A DNA stretch of 64,000 bases from Ohtaekwangia sp. (GTDB lineage Bacteria; Bacteroidota; Bacteroidia; Cytophagales; Cyclobacteriaceae). This document shows, in pieces, positions 61,029-64,000 of this stretch (position 1 is its first letter; every line of letters starts with the position of its first letter). The DNA lies in NCBI GenBank assembly GCA_021155195.1, contig JAJNPV010000042.1:806001-870000 (forward strand), given 5' to 3'. A model generated the notes under the pieces. That model had not been told where the DNA came from. It did no database searches and saw nothing but the letters and a program-made list of their open reading frames with translations. The position numbers were made by a program, and so were the translations under genes.

Positions 61029-61418
61029 ATGCCAGAAGCCAAAGAAAATATTGAACACGTTGATGCTGATGACTATCAAAACTCGGATTTAGGAGAAGAT
61101 ACTAATGACGAGACTTTTAATATAACAGTTTCTATTCCGGAAACCGTTGAGATTAAAATGGTTAATGCTTCTACATTAGCTGACTATGAAGTGTGGATTT
61201 TTATTTCATCGATACTTTCAAATGCATTTATAGGTTTCTGGACTGCGTTTTTCTCAAATACGGACGAAAACAAAAGCGGTTCAATACTATTTTCATCAAT
61301 AACTTTCACTTTATTATTCATTTTGACCTGTATAGTGGCATTCAGAAAACGGGCTCAACTTCAAAGTAAGGCAAAGGACATAAAACTGAAGACGAAGGCT
61401 TTAAATAGGAAGAAGTAG
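61029..61418 (+). CDS. Small membrane protein partner of the 60.7 kb gene
   Basis: 129 residues. The acidic N-terminal part (about 1-50) is soluble; two membrane helices (YEVWIFISSILSNAFIGFWTAFF and ILFSSITFTLLFILTCIVAF) follow, then a lysine-rich coiled tail (RAQLQSKAKDIKLKTKAL). Its start touches the upstream stop. The two-helix plus coiled-coil layout recurs in bacterial defence or toxin effectors, but no homologue is recognised. Confidence 0.45.
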   Translation: MPEAKENIEHVDADDYQNSDLGEDTNDETFNITVSIPETVEIKMVNASTLADYEVWIFISSILSNAFIGFWTAFFSNTDENKSGSILFSSITFTLLFILTCIVAFRKRAQLQSKAKDIKLKTKALNRKK

Positions 61419-61482
61419 TGATTTTTTGCAACGTAACTGACACACTTGAATTTAATTGACGACTTAATAAAAAAGTGTTAAA

Positions 61483-62160
61483 ATGACAGATTGGTCTACT
61501 TTCTGGTCCAATTTTGATTGGTCATCATTTTGGACAAATATTCTGTCAGAGATAGTATTTTTCTTTCTCGGTATACTAGTTTCAGTTTTAATTATTCCGC
61601 GTCTGACAATTCAATTTTTAACTAAAAGAGGAAAAAAATTCTTATTAAAGAAAATATCGTTTATAATCCGTGACTTGTGCGAATTTATTAATGATATGCC
61701 GGAAGAATTCAGAACATCCAAAGATACTGTTAGAATATTTTCGAACAAGAAAGAAGAATTTGTCGTACTTCTTCGACCTAATTTATTCGAAAGAGCAGCA
61801 AAAGAAATTTTAAATTATAAAATCGCAAGAAGTTTAGCAGATAGACAACCAGAGGATTCATTTCGTATCCTGAAAAGTGAAATTGAGCGATTGATGAAGT
61901 TAAAAAAATCGCTTGAAAACATGATTGGAGTGCATTCATTAAACTTTGACGACAAAGTAATAATGGACGTAAGTGATTTATGTTTTGAAATAAGAAGATT
62001 TGAATATTCAATCGATAACAATTACCTGTATGACGAACTTAAAGTTGAGCGAGGAGGAGTATTCGGTATTAGTGAATTGAATAAAATATATGAAAGAATA
62101 ATAGATATTATTAAAGATCTTGTTTCTGGGAAAGACTATTTAATAGAGAAAGCTAATTAA
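61483..62160 (+). CDS. Membrane-anchored coiled protein of unknown function
   Basis: 225 residues. An N-terminal membrane helix (FWTNILSEIVFFFLGILVSVLII) precedes a basic, mostly helical cytoplasmic domain (KFLLKKISFIIRDLCEFINDMP, then RILKSEIERLMKLKKSLENMIG, and YERIIDIIKDLVSGKDYLIEKAN). It follows the two small genes in the same direction after 64 bases. No family recognised. Confidence 0.5.
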   Translation: MTDWSTFWSNFDWSSFWTNILSEIVFFFLGILVSVLIIPRLTIQFLTKRGKKFLLKKISFIIRDLCEFINDMPEEFRTSKDTVRIFSNKKEEFVVLLRPNLFERAAKEILNYKIARSLADRQPEDSFRILKSEIERLMKLKKSLENMIGVHSLNFDDKVIMDVSDLCFEIRRFEYSIDNNYLYDELKVERGGVFGISELNKIYERIIDIIKDLVSGKDYLIEKAN

Positions 62161-62410
62161 TTTTTGTTTTAACTATTAGGGAGTGACCCTTATTCCTCGC
62201 AGTGTCTCTGCCTCAGGACTCTGCGCTTGCTAATTTTATTTGGTATTCCTCTTCTTCATTTTGGCTCTGCCTTTCAGCTTTCGCCAGAATCCCGGGGCAG
62301 GATACTCAGTCCAGTAGGAAGAAAGGTATTGTTTCCTGAATAAGAAATACAACTAAAAACGGTATTTCAGAACAGCCAACACATGCCATAACTTGGGAGT
62401 GACTAAACTT

Positions 62411-62851
62411 ATGATAAAATTTATTTTGATTCTTCCACTTTTGTTTAGCTTGACCGCAAGGGCACAAATAGTCAACAGTTCATCTTCTGATAGATCAAAT
62501 ATATATTTTCACGCACTTGACTCTGTGATTAAGATACTTAAGATGACAGAGTTCTTTAATAGTATTACTGTTACTGGGGATCGATCAATCACGCAGAATT
62601 TTCCGGACAAAGTTGATGGGATAGAATTAGAGAAATTAATTGATCCAAAGAAAATGCCAAAAATAAAAAGTGGTGAAACTCGGCTTCTTATAAAGAACAT
62701 TGACATTATTAGAGATCAATATAAAATAGCTATTCTAGCTGCAGGACAAAAAGGAATGATGGGAGACGGTCTATACATCTTTCGCTATCAATATATTCCA
62801 GAAACAATGACTTATAAACTAAAAGAAATCAAAAGCGGATTCGTACTGTGA
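62411..62851 (+). CDS. Exported protein of unknown function, first of a coupled pair
   Basis: About 146 residues from ATG 62411. Signal peptide MIKFILILPLLFSLTARAQ, then a soluble domain with SSSSDRSNIYFHALDSVIKIL and LIKNIDIIRDQYKIAILAAGQKGMMGDGLYIFRYQYIPETMTYKLKEI. The stop overlaps the next gene's start, so both are translated together. No domain recognised. Confidence 0.5.
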   Translation: MIKFILILPLLFSLTARAQIVNSSSSDRSNIYFHALDSVIKILKMTEFFNSITVTGDRSITQNFPDKVDGIELEKLIDPKKMPKIKSGETRLLIKNIDIIRDQYKIAILAAGQKGMMGDGLYIFRYQYIPETMTYKLKEIKSGFVL

Positions 62852-63483
62852 TGCAACAGCAACCAAAAAAAGATGCAAAGCTTTTGAGCATGATAACTAA
62901 GTTCTTATTCACAATTGCTCTCATAATATCAACTTTGGGTTTACTTATGGGTCAGCCCTTTGAAGAGAAGAATGATCCATTGAAACATTCAACTTTGACT
63001 AATAAAACATTTGTAGATAAAATTAATGGTCACCCCATTACCTTTTACTTGAATCATAAAGATATTTTGCCAGCAGCCAAACAATTCTACAAAGGCGAGT
63101 ATGCTTTATATGATGATGAGGAAACGTTTGGTATTCTTGATGGAATATTGACTGATAATAATGAAACTAGGCCATTTTATATTTTTATATACGAGCAGGC
63201 AATGAAAATAACAGATGGAGCACTAGCAGAATATATGACAGGAATTTGCCGGAGATATTTTGTGAAGTATCCCTGTGAGTTTTTGGCCAATAAAAATGAC
63301 AAAACATTGAAGTTAGATATTGAGAAGTGGACCAGGTTCATTGGATTTGATATATATAATCTTGAGAGTTTTAAAAATGTAACACTAAACATTAATAAAG
63401 AAATTAAGAAGACGTGTCCAACATATTTAAAGGATTGGGATAAAGTCAAAATACTAATCGAGAAAAATTTAGAGAAGAAGTAA
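62851..63483 (+). CDS. Exported protein of unknown function, second of a coupled pair
   Basis: About 210 residues. A hydrophobic stretch LSMITKFLFTIALIISTLGLLMGQ near the N-terminus acts as signal or anchor; a soluble domain follows with FYIFIYEQAMKITDGALAEYMTGICRRYFVKYPCEFL. The start may be ATG 62851 (GTG 62848 precedes it), both within the upstream stop. No family recognised; paired secretion with the upstream protein suggests a shared envelope task. Confidence 0.45.
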   Translation: MQQQPKKDAKLLSMITKFLFTIALIISTLGLLMGQPFEEKNDPLKHSTLTNKTFVDKINGHPITFYLNHKDILPAAKQFYKGEYALYDDEETFGILDGILTDNNETRPFYIFIYEQAMKITDGALAEYMTGICRRYFVKYPCEFLANKNDKTLKLDIEKWTRFIGFDIYNLESFKNVTLNINKEIKKTCPTYLKDWDKVKILIEKNLEKK

Positions 63484-63573
63484 AAGGATGTATGATAATA
63501 CAAAGACTAGTAACAGTTTTCGATAATGAAACCGAATTACTAAAAGAAGAATCATCATTGATTTCTTAACTGC

Positions 63574-63592
63574 TCGCCATTTGCAATGGCGA
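63574..63592. repeat. REP-like short hairpin
   Basis: TCGCCATT / AATGGCGA form 8-bp arms around a TGC loop (63574-63592). This motif, often flanked by AACTGC and AATCC, occurs as a dispersed palindrome in Bacteroidetes genomes. It lies between the 62.9 kb pair and the final gene. Confidence 0.5.
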
Positions 63593-63722
63593 ATCCAGAT
63601 CAAATAGGATTCTTAATAAGTTCCATCTACCTTGTTCAAAAGGATTTAATCCAATACTATCTAACACCCGTACATGATATTTTTAAACTAAACTTTGTAT
63701 TTTTCGGCATACGCTAAAGAAA

Positions 63723-64000
63723 ATGAAATTTAAAAACTTCACATTCCCTTTATTACTGACTTTAGTTATTGCTTGTAAAACAGAAAAAGAAAACTATGTC
63801 TACGAAAGCGAAACCTTAAAAATCAAACAGCTTACTAAAAGCACATTTGTACATATTTCCTATTTGCAAACGGAGAGCTTTGGTAATGTACCCTGTAATG
63901 GAATGATAGTAGTTGATGATGGAGAAGCGTTAATCTTCGATACGCCCGCCAATGATGCACAGTCAAAGGAACTGCTTGATTGGTTAGAGAGTTCGCTAAA
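63723..64000 (+). CDS. Probable class B1 metallo-beta-lactamase-like lipoprotein, N-terminal part
   Basis: Open to the window end, 92 codons visible. The lipoprotein signal FPLLLTLVIACKT suggests periplasmic anchoring. VYESETLKIKQLTKSTFVHISYLQ, then GNVPCNGMIVVDDGEALIFDTPANDAQSKELLDWL match the beginning of class B1 enzymes and of related MBL-fold hydrolases from Bacteroidetes, such as BlaB-like proteins. The HxHxD zinc motif lies beyond the end, so activity cannot be confirmed. Family-level call only. Confidence 0.65.
   Translation, partial: MKFKNFTFPLLLTLVIACKTEKENYVYESETLKIKQLTKSTFVHISYLQTESFGNVPCNGMIVVDDGEALIFDTPANDAQSKELLDWLESSL

Noticed and set aside
1..64000. CRISPR arrays, tRNA and rRNA genes
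   Set aside because: No regularly spaced identical repeats were seen. No cloverleaf or rRNA-like segments were recognised by eye; a covariance-model scan could still find a tRNA that I missed.

Overview
The window is from a member of the Bacteroidota, most likely the Cytophagales/Chitinophagales side of the phylum. The support is a SusC/SusD pair behind an ECF sigma/FecR switch, Bacteroidetes-type conjugation genes (TraE, F, G, J, K, M, N), many TonB-dependent proteins, DUF2911 and DUF1593 proteins, AT-rich intergenic DNA and the palindromic repeat families typical of this phylum. No rRNA, tRNA or CRISPR array was recognised, and no integrase, relaxase or replication gene is present.

Layout. 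1-1.7 kb: end of a GH32 fructan hydrolase plus a pfkB sugar kinase. 1.9-5.9 kb: a minus-strand acyl-CoA gene set (thioesterase, thiolase, PanE-like reductase, RidA, small monooxygenase-like protein) led by a TetR regulator, with two matching operator-like dyads. 6.2-12.6 kb: a DNA-damage island with an HMCES/YedK protein divergent from an imuA-imuB-dnaE2 mutasome, sharing a long palindromic control region. 13-13.3 kb: a small gene with a paralogue at 45 kb. 13.5-26.7 kb: cargo-like block of ECF sigma, FecR, SusC, SusD, FAD oxidoreductase and MFS transporter, then a second sigma factor with a membrane partner, then a gamma-glutamyltransferase-like lipoprotein. 27-38.6 kb: an incomplete type IV secretion/conjugation operon. 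38.6-45.3 kb: non-coding DNA with a large hairpin, a PadR-FtsX permease cassette between near-identical 29-bp repeats, a phosphoribosyltransferase, a DUF6943-like protein, two helix-turn-helix proteins and the second small paralogue. 45.6-49.9 kb: DoxX, old-yellow-enzyme reductase and ArsR, then BrkB-like and DUF748 proteins. 50-57 kb: a DUF1593 protein, then a metal-homeostasis locus (ZntA-type P-ATPase, thioredoxin-like protein, TonB receptor, divergent DtxR/MntR). 57.4-60.7 kb: nitrilase, TerB-like protein, DUF2911 protein and amidohydrolase. 60.7-63.5 kb: five small unrecognised genes. 63.7 kb to the end: the start of a probable class B1 metallo-beta-lactamase-like lipoprotein.

How it fits together. 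The mutasome block and the tra block share two things the rest of the window lacks: C-ending codons by eye, and intergenic arrays of degenerate 7-bp repeats (9.3, 12.6-12.9, 28.3 and 34.7 kb). With the paralogous small genes at 13.0 and 45.0 kb, this suggests that both blocks belong to one degraded integrative conjugative element, and that 13.4-26.8 kb is cargo or a later insertion. The most unusual signal is a compound palindromic element found several times inside or next to tra genes. It keeps the reading frame in the TraG ATPase, in the TraI-position protein (as a decapeptide repeat) and in the middle of the TraJ signal peptide.
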